From Paenibacillus_AB hodogayensis (GTDB taxonomy: Bacteria > Bacillota > Bacilli > Paenibacillales > NBRC-103111): 64,000 nt of DNA. How positions within the stretch are numbered: the first letter of the stretch is position 1; each line of letters opens with the position of its first letter. The position numbers were made by a program, and so were the translations under genes. Location: the NCBI RefSeq assembly GCF_039536325.1, contig NZ_BAAAYO010000008.1, positions 558,001 through 622,000 on the forward strand, written 5' to 3'. Positions 54,742-62,786 of this stretch are shown in pieces. Below the pieces are notes generated by a model. The model searched no databases, was not told where the DNA came from, and saw only the letters and a list, made by a program, of their open reading frames with translations.

Positions 54742-54855
54742 ATTCGCCACGCTCCTCATGAGTTAGAATTTTCAGAATATTCTTGTTATATTACAAAAAT
54801 ACCACGGTTTCTCAACCGTTGACAACAAAAATATCTTTTTGTTTGCTAGGAATCG

Positions 54856-54886
54856 TTGACTTAAAGTTTAGTTCAAGGTTTATAAT
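54856..54886 (+). promoter_or_regulatory. MerR-type promoter of the AdhR-like gene
   Basis: TTGACT and TATAAT are 19 bases apart, the long spacer typical of MerR targets. In the spacer lies TTAAAGT-TT-AGTTCAA (54861-54876), an imperfect inverted repeat that matches the operator of the SDR gene. Confidence 0.75.
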
Positions 54887-54944
54887 AAAGGGGCTTTAGA
54901 CAAAGAAACGCAGAAATAAAACTTTGGATTTGGGGGAAATCGCT

Positions 54945-55346
54945 TTGTTTACAATTAAAGAAGCATCGGAGAAATTAAATTGCCCCGCTCACACGATCCG
55001 ATTTTATGATAAAGAAGGGCTTCTGCCCAATATTCGCCGGGACGATAACGGTAACCGTATTTTCGATAAAAAAGATCTGGACTGGATTCGATTAATGACA
55101 TGTTTCCGTGCGACCGGAATGAGCATAGCGGATTTGAAAAAAATCGTTGAACTTGCTCTGCAAGGCGAAGCAACGATTGGGCAAAGAAGAGCCATCCTAG
55201 AAGCACACCAAGAAGAAATCAAGAGAAAGCAGCAAGTACTCAATGAAGCTTTTGAAGCGGTGAGTCAAAAGCTGGAGGTGTACAATCAGATTCAAAAGGG
55301 AAATCCTGAAGATCGTTTTCTTACGTATTTTGACGAAAGGCCTTGA
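54945..55346 (+). CDS. MerR-family regulator, AdhR-like
   Basis: 133 aa. N-terminal winged-helix domain with the MerR start LFTIKEASEKLNCP, then a long coiled-coil dimer helix. The MTCFRATGMS segment puts Cys53 at the position of the reactive Cys52 of B. subtilis AdhR, a formaldehyde and methylglyoxal sensor. Start TTG at 54945, eight bases after GGGGG. The gene is AT-rich compared with its neighbours and precedes an SDR gene with a similar operator. Confidence 0.88.
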   Translation: MFTIKEASEKLNCPAHTIRFYDKEGLLPNIRRDDNGNRIFDKKDLDWIRLMTCFRATGMSIADLKKIVELALQGEATIGQRRAILEAHQEEIKRKQQVLNEAFEAVSQKLEVYNQIQKGNPEDRFLTYFDERP

Positions 55347-55373
55347 CTTAAAGTTCACTTTAACCCTTAAGAT
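55343..55373 (+). promoter_or_regulatory. AdhR-type operator/promoter of the SDR gene
   Basis: TTGACT and TAAGAT are 19 bases apart. Between them, CTTAAAGTTCACTTTAA (55347-55363) is an almost perfect inverted repeat matching the known AdhR operator pattern CTTAAAG-N4-CTTTAAG. Confidence 0.8.
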
Positions 55374-55415
55374 AATCGATGAGCCATGCCCATTTCATTA
55401 TCTGGAGGGAATACG

Positions 55416-56225
55416 ATGAATAAAACAGTCTTGATCACAGGTACCTCAACAGGCTTTGGCCAACAATTGGTCCTTCAATTTGCCAAGCGTGATTGGAATG
55501 TCGTAGCTACTATGCGGGATACATCCAAAGCTGCCCTTGAATTTAGCCAGTATGGCAACATTCAAGTTTTGGAGTTGGATATTACAAAGCCTGCGAAGAT
55601 CCATCAGGTTATCGATGCGGTCACCCGTCAATATGGACAAATTGATGTATTGCTTAACAATGCCGGTTATGCCCAAGCCGGTGCTTTTGAAGAAGTAACG
55701 GTCGATCAAGCGCGAGAGCAGTATGAAACGAATGTTTTTGGCGTTATGAGCACCATTCAAGCCGTTCTACCACAAATGCGGCAGCATCGTTCAGGACATA
55801 TTATCAATATTTCGTCGATGGGCGGAGTGCAAAGCTTGCCAACCTTGTCCATTTACTGCAGTTCTAAAGCAGCGCTTGAAAATCTAAGCGAAGGCTTGGC
55901 CGCGGAAGTCAAAGAGCTAGGTATACACGTCACGCTTGTTGAGCCTGCCGGATTCAAAACAGGCTTCCAAGGGAACACGCAAGAAACGACTAGTCTAATA
56001 CCCGATTATCAAGCGAAGTACGATTGGTATCATGAACTTGCCAAAACCGCGCCTTACGGCAATGTGGAAAAGGCCATGTCAGCCGTTGCCGATATCGCGG
56101 GCACGGACAACCCCCCAAGGAGACTGGCTTTGGGGAGCATGGGGCTCGTTATGGCTCGCACGCAGCTTCATTCCATGCTGGAGGAATATGAAAAGTGGGA
56201 GTCCGTTACGGCAAGCGCAGATTAA
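55416..56225 (+). CDS. SDR family oxidoreductase under AdhR-like control
   Basis: 269 aa classical SDR. Cofactor site TGTSTGFG, NNAG motif in LLNNAGYAQ, catalytic Ser in NISSMGGV and YCSSK as the Tyr/Lys pair. It probably reduces an aldehyde, since its promoter has the AdhR-type operator. Start ATG at 55416 with TGGAGGGAA. Base composition is lower in GC than the surrounding genes, with many codons ending in A or T. Confidence 0.93.
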   Translation: MNKTVLITGTSTGFGQQLVLQFAKRDWNVVATMRDTSKAALEFSQYGNIQVLELDITKPAKIHQVIDAVTRQYGQIDVLLNNAGYAQAGAFEEVTVDQAREQYETNVFGVMSTIQAVLPQMRQHRSGHIINISSMGGVQSLPTLSIYCSSKAALENLSEGLAAEVKELGIHVTLVEPAGFKTGFQGNTQETTSLIPDYQAKYDWYHELAKTAPYGNVEKAMSAVADIAGTDNPPRRLALGSMGLVMARTQLHSMLEEYEKWESVTASAD

Positions 56226-56313
56226 TGTTGGACACGTTCCGCCGGGTTGTAAATCGATAGGCGTAATGCTATGATGTTGTTGGAAAAAACGGAACGACAA
56301 GGATGGTGTAACG

Positions 56314-56733
56314 ATGGCGCAAAGCGCTTACATTTATCTTGTGGACGGATCGGCCGCCTCCACCTTGACGCTTGACGAACTGAAAGAACAACTCGGCCGT
56401 TACAGGGAGCAAACCGAGCTTACCGGCAGGCAGCTGGGATGGGATTATGCCGCCTCCGCCTTTCCGTACACGATCGAAACGAAGCCCGAAGCCCAGGGAA
56501 AATGGTTTTATTTGAAGGGCAGCAATCCTTTGTACAAATACATATTGTTTGGCGTCGGGAGCAAGTCGGTGGAAGACCGGGAAAAAACGTACGTCCAGGT
56601 GACGCTGCCGGACGACGCTACGCACGGGGACAAGTCCAAGGGTAACGAGCTGTGCAAATATTTGGCCAAGGGACTGAAGGCCGAGCTGCGACTGTTCAAC
56701 GGAAGAACGATGTATTTCAACCCCCGCAAGTAA
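56314..56733 (+). CDS. DUF1885 family protein
   Basis: 139 aa. The N-terminal AYIYLVDGS and later KWFYLKGSNP and VTLPDDATHGDKSKGNELCK (cut here) are family signatures. Known only from Bacilli; no role is known. Start ATG at 56314 after CAAGGATGG. Confidence 0.82.
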   Translation: MAQSAYIYLVDGSAASTLTLDELKEQLGRYREQTELTGRQLGWDYAASAFPYTIETKPEAQGKWFYLKGSNPLYKYILFGVGSKSVEDREKTYVQVTLPDDATHGDKSKGNELCKYLAKGLKAELRLFNGRTMYFNPRK

Positions 56734-56749
56734 AAGGCGCACAACAAAA

Positions 56750-56779
56750 CCCCCTTCTCCGCGCATCGGAGCAAGGGGG
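56750..56779 (-). terminator. Terminator of the DUF1292 gene
   Basis: CCCCCTTCTCCG pairs with CGGAGCAAGGGGG (one bulge); on the minus strand TTTTGTTG follows. Confidence 0.65.
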
Positions 56780-56788
56780 CTCATTGAT

Positions 56789-57088
56789 TCAAGATTCCGA
56801 TTCCGTCACCAAAATTTGCTCGTATACCGCCGTTACATGCTCCCACTCCGCATCGTCCTCGATGTTGACCAGGAACGACTCTTCGCCTTCCTCGTCAATC
56901 CGGAAAATGATGCTGTCCGCTTCCGGGTCGTTGCGATCCAGCAGCACGGCGTAAGCTTTGTTTTGCGTCTCGAACGTATATACGATCACCATTTCGTGTT
57001 CGTTGCCGTCTTCGTCGGTCAATATAAATACATCTTCTTCGTGCTCATCGCCGCAACCGCAGTTTTCGTCGTGTTGATGCTCGCTCAT
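56789..57088 (-). CDS. DUF1292 family protein (YrzB-like)
   Basis: 99 aa, very acidic. It begins with a His/Cys-containing metal-binding-like tag (EHQHDENCGCGDEHEED) and then the DUF1292 beta-sheet domain (FILTDEDGNEHEM, FETQNKAYAVLLD). Function unknown; other Bacilli have it near alaS/yrrK. Start ATG at 57088. Confidence 0.88.
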   Translation of the reverse strand: MSEHQHDENCGCGDEHEEDVFILTDEDGNEHEMVIVYTFETQNKAYAVLLDRNDPEADSIIFRIDEEGEESFLVNIEDDAEWEHVTAVYEQILVTESES

Positions 57089-57204
57089 GCCAGGCCCTCA
57101 TTTCATCGATTGGATTTCAAACCGTACCTATCGTACCATTTTCCAAATTCTCGGTCAATGAAGGCATTTCGTGAATAACGGCCTCGAACACGGCCGTCAC
57201 GCCG

Positions 57205-57819
57205 TTATTCGGATACGATCGTCTTCTCGGACACGACGGAATACTCGTGAGCGTCGTCCAGCTTGATCTTGAACTGCACCTTATACTTGCCGGTCGAATC
57301 GAACGTGACGCTTTCCAGCGGCCAGCTGTACCAGAAGCTGTCCTTGCCTCCTTGAAGCGTTACCGCATTCGTGGAGCGTATAATCGCCCCTTCCGGAGAA
57401 ACCAGATCGATCTTGAACGATTGGATCGGCGTCGTCAGGCTGTCCACCTGGGCCGCTACCACGAAGTCAAGCTTGTTCCCCTTGCTCACTTTGCCAAAAG
57501 GCGTTTTCGGCGAGTCGTCCTTGGCGATATCTTTGGCGACGAACATATGTACATTCGGCTTGTACAAATACGCCGTTTTCGAGGCATCATCCCATTTGAC
57601 GATCGCATTCAACGAATCGGACAGCTCGCGCAGAGGCAGCACGACGCGGCCGTCGATCATAAAGGCGGGAACGTCGCCGGCCGGCACTTCCGTGTTGTTG
57701 ACCTGCACGCGGACTTTGGTATATCCCTGGTATTCTCCCCAAGGCGAGCCTGCATAAACGATTCCTGCTCCGAGCACGACCAGGGTAGCGGTAAGTGCGG
57801 CAAGCCGTTTCATTTTCAT
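57205..57819 (-). CDS. Secreted copper-amine-oxidase-N (stalk) domain protein
   Basis: 204 aa. Signal peptide (1-26, end near VYA), stalk domain (about 35-85, DGRVVLPLRELSDSLNAIVKWDD) and an Ig-like C-terminal domain (KIDLVSPEGAIIRS). A second protein of this type in the window. The start is the ATG at 57819, eight bases after GGAGG. Function unknown. Confidence 0.85.
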   Translation of the reverse strand: MKMKRLAALTATLVVLGAGIVYAGSPWGEYQGYTKVRVQVNNTEVPAGDVPAFMIDGRVVLPLRELSDSLNAIVKWDDASKTAYLYKPNVHMFVAKDIAKDDSPKTPFGKVSKGNKLDFVVAAQVDSLTTPIQSFKIDLVSPEGAIIRSTNAVTLQGGKDSFWYSWPLESVTFDSTGKYKVQFKIKLDDAHEYSVVSEKTIVSE

Positions 57820-58123
57820 TTCAAAAACCTCCATCAACCATGTCGTTCTGTACAGTTAGACGCCCGGTCGAATGAAAAGTTGCGCTTTCCGGTCAGCGAA
57901 ATATTTGCAATTCGAGCTCAAATCACTTACAATTATTATCCAAAAATGGGAAGTTAAATAAATTCAATCATAATGCCCACTATTGCCAAATTATTTATAA
58001 TACACCAGAAGTCAAACGCTTGTAAATAAAAATTAACTTTCCCAGATTGAAGTTACGTCACCGTACAAAATCGGGTAAACTGATACAGATATAACCATTT
58101 AGAATGAGGAAGCGGGAGTCAGC
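57820..58123. other. AT-rich intergenic region
   Basis: No gene is seen in about 300 bases. A TATAAT at 57996 has no good -35 upstream; promoter activity for the Spo0E-like gene is likely but not resolved. Confidence 0.5.
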
Positions 58124-58285
58124 ATGAGCCAGTATGTCGGACTGCATGTCGAAATCGACAAAATGAAAAAGCTCCTGGAACGAACGGCTAAAGAATACAT
58201 GTATAACTTCAGACACCCTCAGGTCGTCGAAATCAGCCAACAGCTGGACCGCCTGATCGTGAAAGTAATGAGGCATGATTCCTGA
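58124..58285 (+). CDS. Spo0E-like aspartyl-phosphate phosphatase
   Basis: 53 aa two-helix protein. It carries the Spo0E-family signature near the C-terminus as EISQQLDRLI, the SQxLD motif that includes the residues needed to dephosphorylate Spo0A-P. Start ATG at 58124 with GCGGGAG. It is too short for a 60-codon cutoff. A strong terminator follows. A Spo0A-like box lies downstream at 58691. Confidence 0.88.
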   Translation: MSQYVGLHVEIDKMKKLLERTAKEYMYNFRHPQVVEISQQLDRLIVKVMRHDS

Positions 58286-58307
58286 CTTTGTTAACCACCA
58301 AACTTTC

Positions 58308-58343
58308 ACCTTTGCCGCAATGGCTTGCGGCAAAGGTTTTTTT
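58308..58343 (+). terminator. Terminator of the Spo0E-like gene
   Basis: ACCTTTGCCGCAA and TTGCGGCAAAGGT form a 13-bp stem and T7 follows. Confidence 0.95.
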
Positions 58344-58360
58344 CATATCCGCCCAGCGGT

Positions 58361-58552
58361 TCACTTCATGTATCGGGTGAGCACGCAAGGTATTCCGTTC
58401 CCGACCGCTCCCGGCTGCTCCATCCGCTCCATATAACGAAGCCCGCGGGCACACTGTTTCTTGCAGACGGTACATACGTCGGAAGTCACAAATTTGTATT
58501 GCGCCTGGGGTTTAGCCGACGATACTTGTTTTTTCGTTTTTTTCCCTGCCAT
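58361..58552 (-). CDS. Small four-Cys protein
   Basis: 63 aa, very basic N-terminus (MAGKKTKKQ) followed by DVCTVCKKQC and a fourth Cys in GIPCVLT: CxxCxxxC plus C, a likely metal-binding cluster. Conserved in Paenibacillaceae as I recall; no role known. Start ATG at 58552 with GGGAGGAA. Confidence 0.75.
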   Translation of the reverse strand: MAGKKTKKQVSSAKPQAQYKFVTSDVCTVCKKQCARGLRYMERMEQPGAVGNGIPCVLTRYMK

Positions 58553-58690
58553 CGCTCGTTCCTCCCGCCAAAAATCTCGATCCCGTGTGAAATCGCACTG
58601 TATTCTATGCGGGAGCGGATGAGCGAGTATACGCGACTGTCCCGGCCCATTCAATTTATTGCCGAAGTCTCAGGAGGGGGAGTGAAAAAT

Positions 58691-58698
58691 TTGTCGAA
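58691..58698 (+). promoter_or_regulatory. Spo0A box-like site
   Basis: TTGTCGAA matches the 0A box TGNCGAA. It lies 81 bases before the MBL-fold gene and near a Spo0E-like gene. A single 8-mer can occur by chance. Confidence 0.35.
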
Positions 58699-58778
58699 TT
58701 AGGACAGTTCTTTCTTTAAATCTCTGTGGAAAAATGATACATTTAACGTAATGTGCTTTTGGCCGAAGGAGGAACCGT

Positions 58779-59534
58779 ATGAGCATGGAGATCCGGATGA
58801 TCGGCACCGGCTCGGCATTTGCCAAAAAATATTTCAACAACAACGCACTGGTCAAGTGCAACGGCTATACGCTCATGATCGACTTCGGCATTACCGCCCC
58901 ACTGGCCATGTATCACATGGGCCTGCCGCTCGACTGTATCGACGGCGTATTCGTCACGCATCTTCACGCCGACCATATCGGCGGCTTCGAGGAGCTGATG
59001 CTGCGCCTGAAATTCAATTATGGCAAAAAGCCGAGTCTGTTCATTGAAGAAGGTCTGATCGCTCCGCTGTGGAACTGCTCTCTAAAGGGCGGGCTGGAAT
59101 TCGGCGCGGAAGGCCGGCAAACACTGGACGATTTTTTCCACGTCGTGCCGCTGACCGTCGGGAAGCCATGCGAAATCGTTCCCGGTTTTCGTCTCGAAAT
59201 CGTGCCGACCCGTCATTTCCTCGATATGCCGAGCTATGCGCTGATTTTGAACGACTACTTGTTTTACAGCGGCGATACGGTGTTCGATCCGCAACTGCTG
59301 CAGGCCGTTCACGAGCGCGGCTGCTCTCATATGCTTCACGATTGCCAGTTGGATGGCCACGGACTCGTCCACGCCACGCTGCCGGACCTGCTGACGCTGC
59401 CGGAACCGATACAAAGGAAAACATGGCTCATGCATTACGGGGACAACATGGAAGCGTTCGTCGGCAAGACAGGCCCTATGGTGTTCATTCGCCAGCATCA
59501 GTCCTATTCGTTTGAACCGCCTGCCCGAACTTAA
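58779..59534 (+). CDS. MBL-fold metallo-hydrolase
   Basis: 251 aa. The metal site is HLHADHIGG, with further ligands in PTRHFLD, DTVFD and MHYGDN. Overall similar to RNase Z-like/ArsF-type beta-lactamase-fold hydrolases; substrate unknown. Two near ATGs (58779, 58785) follow GGAGGAA; the first is used. Confidence 0.88.
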   Translation: MSMEIRMIGTGSAFAKKYFNNNALVKCNGYTLMIDFGITAPLAMYHMGLPLDCIDGVFVTHLHADHIGGFEELMLRLKFNYGKKPSLFIEEGLIAPLWNCSLKGGLEFGAEGRQTLDDFFHVVPLTVGKPCEIVPGFRLEIVPTRHFLDMPSYALILNDYLFYSGDTVFDPQLLQAVHERGCSHMLHDCQLDGHGLVHATLPDLLTLPEPIQRKTWLMHYGDNMEAFVGKTGPMVFIRQHQSYSFEPPART

Positions 59535-59553
59535 ACATGCTTTTCTTTTCTGC

Positions 59554-59668
59554 GAGCGCTTCCCGAGAGAGCGCTCCGAGCAACGGTAAAGAAGCCGGGC
59601 GCATCGCCCAGCTTCCTCCCCGATCGCCTGTCCATAGCCAGCCGTTTTTGGCTCCCGGTGGACAGGCT
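59554..59668. repeat. Cluster of hairpins between convergent genes
   Basis: Three stems: GAGCGCT/AGCGCTC (59554-59576), GAAGCCGGGCG/CGCCCAGCTTC (about 59591-59615) and GCCTGTCCA/TGGACAGGC (59627-59668). They lie between the MBL and DUF3892 genes without strong T runs. Confidence 0.5.
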
Positions 59669-59686
59669 TTATCGCGCTATACCGCC

Positions 59687-59932
59687 TCAGAACGTCGGCA
59701 GCTGATCCAAGTTGTTGCTAGGGTCGCCGTCCGCATCTCCGCGAATGTACGTATCCCCGTCTCTTCCTTTAAAAGCATTCACGCCTTGGATCGCACCCGA
59801 CTGGACTTCGTTAAGCGCCTGCTCGTAGTTCAATACGCGACCTTTGCATGTTTTGAACGCCGTAATGTCGCCGTCGCCGTTTTTTTGCACCGCAACAAAA
59901 CTTTCTCTGTCGTTGTCCGCTTGGAAGCTCAT
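59687..59932 (-). CDS. DUF3892 family protein
   Basis: 81 aa. Typical DUF3892 units: VAVQKNGDGDITAFKT, the GRVLNYEQAL segment, and the C-terminal GDPSNNLDQLPTF. Common in Bacilli; no function. Start ATG at 59932. Confidence 0.88.
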   Translation of the reverse strand: MSFQADNDRESFVAVQKNGDGDITAFKTCKGRVLNYEQALNEVQSGAIQGVNAFKGRDGDTYIRGDADGDPSNNLDQLPTF

Positions 59933-60012
59933 AGGCTCGTCTCCTTTTTTATCGTATCCTTGAAAGCTCTGTTAGCTTTCCCGGAAGAGACGGTTTTTAT
60001 GGTTGGCCGCGT

Positions 60013-60465
60013 TCAATCAGAATGGTTGTCCAGCTTCTTTGCCATCCGGACGTGCAAAATGCCGGCATCGTAAAACGTTTCCTCGGATACGGCGGTATAG
60101 CCGATTCGCTCGTAAAAGGCCCGGGCTGGCAGCTGCGCGTCCAGCAGCGCGGCCGCGTAGCCTTCCGCCGCGGCAAGACGCTCCAACTCCTCCATGACCC
60201 GCCTTCCCAGTCCTTGCCCCCGGCGCTCCAGCCGCACCGCGACGCGCTGAATTTTCGCCGTCTCTTCGTCGTATGCTTTCATCCGTGCGGTAGCGACCGG
60301 CTCGCCCGCTTCCAGCAGCAGCACGTGCCGGCAAGGCGCCTCGAGCGTGTCCAGCTCGTCGATCTCCAGATCGGCCGGCACCTGCTGCTCGACCACAAAT
60401 ACTTCCCGGCGCAGCCGCAGGCATAGCTCCAACTGATCCTGTTTGTTCACGACTATCGATTCCAT
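60013..60465 (-). CDS. GNAT-family N-acetyltransferase
   Basis: 150 aa. The acetyl-CoA loop is RRGQGLGRRVMEEL, and the N-terminal REVFVVEQQVP is typical of the ElaA/YitI-like subgroup. Substrate unknown. The start ATG at 60465 follows AAGGAG. A Spo0-independent, monocistronic gene by spacing. Confidence 0.9.
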   Translation of the reverse strand: MESIVVNKQDQLELCLRLRREVFVVEQQVPADLEIDELDTLEAPCRHVLLLEAGEPVATARMKAYDEETAKIQRVAVRLERRGQGLGRRVMEELERLAAAEGYAAALLDAQLPARAFYERIGYTAVSEETFYDAGILHVRMAKKLDNHSD

Positions 60466-60594
60466 CGCTGTTTCTCCTTCTGATGTCCTTTGACTCGTAT
60501 TATAGCACAATCAGTCGAAGCATGGACGAACGCTCAGTCGTTCGGATCGTTGACGACTTCGCGCCGGTTCGTTCGCCGGTTCAAAAGAAAGAAG

Positions 60595-60631
60595 GCCCGC
60601 CTCACCACGCTGCCGATGAGCTTTGGCGGGC
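60595..60631 (-). terminator. Terminator of the AprX-like gene
   Basis: GCCCGCC pairs with GGCGGGC around 23 bases; CTTTCTTTTG follows on the minus strand. Confidence 0.5.
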
Positions 60632-60671
60632 GAGGCGCGCGGCCTTCGACTATTCCGTGGATGTGAATGGT

Positions 60672-62048
60672 TTACTTGCGGGCCGAGCCTCTGCGCGCGA
60701 TACTCCGCGCAGCTTCGCATCCCGCGCACCGCGGTTTGGCGGCCACCAAGACACGGTTGGCTTTGGCGATAAACCGGACGTTCAGCTCGCCCTGGCCTTG
60801 GGCGTTGGAAGAGTAGGACCGCAGCCGCGTCGCGTTGGCTTTCAGCAGCTGCTTGACGCGGCTCGGCTTCAGCCTCGGATACCGCTGCAGCAGCTCGGCG
60901 ACGCCCCCGGACACGATCGGCGTTGCCATGCTCGTGCCGGACATGCGGAAGTAGCTTTTGCCAACACGCGCGGACGGATCGCCAATGTCAAGCACCGAGC
61001 CCGGAGCGCGCAGCGACACGATATTGACGCCCGGAGCGCTCAAATCGGGCTTCACCCTTCCTCCCGGCGCCGGTCCCCTGCTGGAAAAGGCAGCGACTCG
61101 GTCGTCCGCCTGCAGCACCGTACCGCGGTCGTCGACCGCTCCTACCGTAAGGAGCAGCGGGCTGATGCCCGGCGATTCGATCGTCCCTTTGCCGGGGCCG
61201 GAGTTGCCGGCCGCGGCCACGACGACCAGACCGGCTTTCCACGCCCGCTCTGCGGCGCGGCATACCGGGTCGTCGGAGCAGCGGGCAAAGCCGGGCGAAC
61301 CGAACGACATGTTGAGGACCCGTATGCCATATTTTTTCCGGTTGCGCAGCACCCAGTCAACGGCGGCGATCACGTCCGAGCTGTCCGCCTCGCCATCGGA
61401 TCCGAACGCCTTGACGATGACCAGCTTCGCCTTGTCCGCCGGCCCCCGGTATTTCCCTTTCGAGCTGTAGCCGTTGCCGGCCGCGTCTCCCGCCACATGA
61501 GTGCCGTGCCCGTTATCATCGTACGGCTTCTTGCGGCCGTTGACAAAATCTTTAAACGCCTTGATCCGGTTGACCGGCTTCGTCAAGTCCGGATGAGGGT
61601 AGGCTCCCGTATCGATCACCGCGATCGTAACGCCTTTTCCCCCTATGCCTTGCTTTTGCAGCTCGGACGCGCCTACAGAGGGCGTGGCGACATTGAGCGT
61701 GACCCGTACTTTGCGGTCCAGATGCACCCGGGTCACATTGCGGTGACAGCAAAGCCGCCGCAGGCCGGCCAACGAAATGCGCGCGGACATCGCCTGCAGG
61801 CGGGTCATCCGCCTCAGCACGTGAAAATGCCGGGCATGCGGCTTCAGGCCGCGCTTCACGGACTCGACGCACTGCCGCGTCGGCTTGCGGTCGAACTCGA
61901 TAATGACGCGGATCGTTCCTTGGCGTTTGCGCCCTTCTTTGCCCGGCAGGCTGGCAGCTACCTTCCTGCGCAAATGGGGACTCATCTTCGGATGAAGCGC
62001 GGCGCGTTTTTGCTTCTCGCCGGATCGTTTGGGCATAGCCGTAATCAT
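60672..62048 (-). CDS. AprX-type subtilisin-like serine protease
   Basis: About 458 aa peptidase S8. Catalytic Asp in VIDTGAYPHPD, His in DNGHGTHVAGD, Ser in GTSMATPIVSGG, oxyanion Asn in AAGNSG. It resembles B. subtilis AprX (442 aa), which lacks a classical signal peptide. The N-terminus is very basic (EKQKRAALHPKM, LRRKVAASLPGKEGRKRQ). The start is uncertain: ATGs at 62069, 62048 and 62036 all lie near a GGTGG; 62048 is used. Confidence 0.9.
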   Translation of the reverse strand: MITAMPKRSGEKQKRAALHPKMSPHLRRKVAASLPGKEGRKRQGTIRVIIEFDRKPTRQCVESVKRGLKPHARHFHVLRRMTRLQAMSARISLAGLRRLCCHRNVTRVHLDRKVRVTLNVATPSVGASELQKQGIGGKGVTIAVIDTGAYPHPDLTKPVNRIKAFKDFVNGRKKPYDDNGHGTHVAGDAAGNGYSSKGKYRGPADKAKLVIVKAFGSDGEADSSDVIAAVDWVLRNRKKYGIRVLNMSFGSPGFARCSDDPVCRAAERAWKAGLVVVAAAGNSGPGKGTIESPGISPLLLTVGAVDDRGTVLQADDRVAAFSSRGPAPGGRVKPDLSAPGVNIVSLRAPGSVLDIGDPSARVGKSYFRMSGTSMATPIVSGGVAELLQRYPRLKPSRVKQLLKANATRLRSYSSNAQGQGELNVRFIAKANRVLVAAKPRCAGCEAARSIARRGSARK

Positions 62049-62130
62049 CACCACCTGTACGTTTGCCATAGTATACGCAGGGCGTCTGCCTCCGGCGTGG
62101 GCTCCTTGGCGACCTGTCGGAAACGGCAAA

Positions 62131-62157
62131 GAAGCCGGAGCGCAAGGCTCCGGCTTC
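62131..62157 (-). terminator. Hairpin after the YjcZ-like gene
   Basis: GAAGCCGGAGC and GCTCCGGCTTC form an 11-bp stem with only TTTGCC after it on the minus strand. Confidence 0.5.
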
Positions 62158-62179
62158 CGTCCGAACGGTTACGAACCGC

Positions 62180-62485
62180 TCACAGCTTATGATGGGCACG
62201 GCTTATAATCACGAGCAGAATGAACAGCACCAGAATGATTCCCGTAGAGGAGTAGCCCGCGCCTGCCGTACAGCAATGACCATGATGATGACCGTGGCTG
62301 ATCGGAGCCACGTACGCCGGAGACACGAACGTCGGAGCGACGTTCTCGAACGGGGCGTTTACGTGCGCACCCATTACCGGAGCCGCCGCGTTCATATGAG
62401 CTCCCATCACCGGGGCTGCCATATTCGACATCGGCATGGACATGGGCATCGACATGACGTTGGCCGATCTTTGCATATAATTCAT
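62180..62485 (-). CDS. YjcZ-like sporulation protein with repeat N-terminus
   Basis: 101 aa. The C-terminal hydrophobic segment (GYSSTGIILVLFILLVI) is the single helix typical of YjcZ/YczN sporulation proteins. Before it are a His/Cys patch (HGHHHGHCC) and a Met/Ala/Pro-rich N-terminus that repeats SMPM and PVMGAHxNA twice. Start ATG at 62485 with AAAGGGAGG. Confidence 0.82.
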   Translation of the reverse strand: MNYMQRSANVMSMPMSMPMSNMAAPVMGAHMNAAAPVMGAHVNAPFENVAPTFVSPAYVAPISHGHHHGHCCTAGAGYSSTGIILVLFILLVIISRAHHKL

Positions 62486-62786
62486 TATTGCACCTCCCTT
62501 TCGCCTTCAATCTACCCTCAGTCTATGGAGGAACACCCATGGGGAACACGGATAAACACCCAGTACCGGGCAAAATGGACGTTTGCCCAGAAGGTGGATG
62601 CGGGCCGAAAAAAACCGTCCGTTGCGGAAAAGCGCATCGGTTTGTGTAAAGATTTGTTGGGCAACAATGAATTTATGCGGATTTGTTCAACGTTTTGTCA
62701 AAAAGACGTCAAAAGGGCGAATGGATTTGAAATCCAAAATATCGTATAATCTGTGAAGTGACATTTTCGACCGAGGAGGACCACAC

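Noticed and set aside
60483..62192. 569-residue plus-strand open frame
   Set aside because: Antisense shadow of the AprX-like protease.
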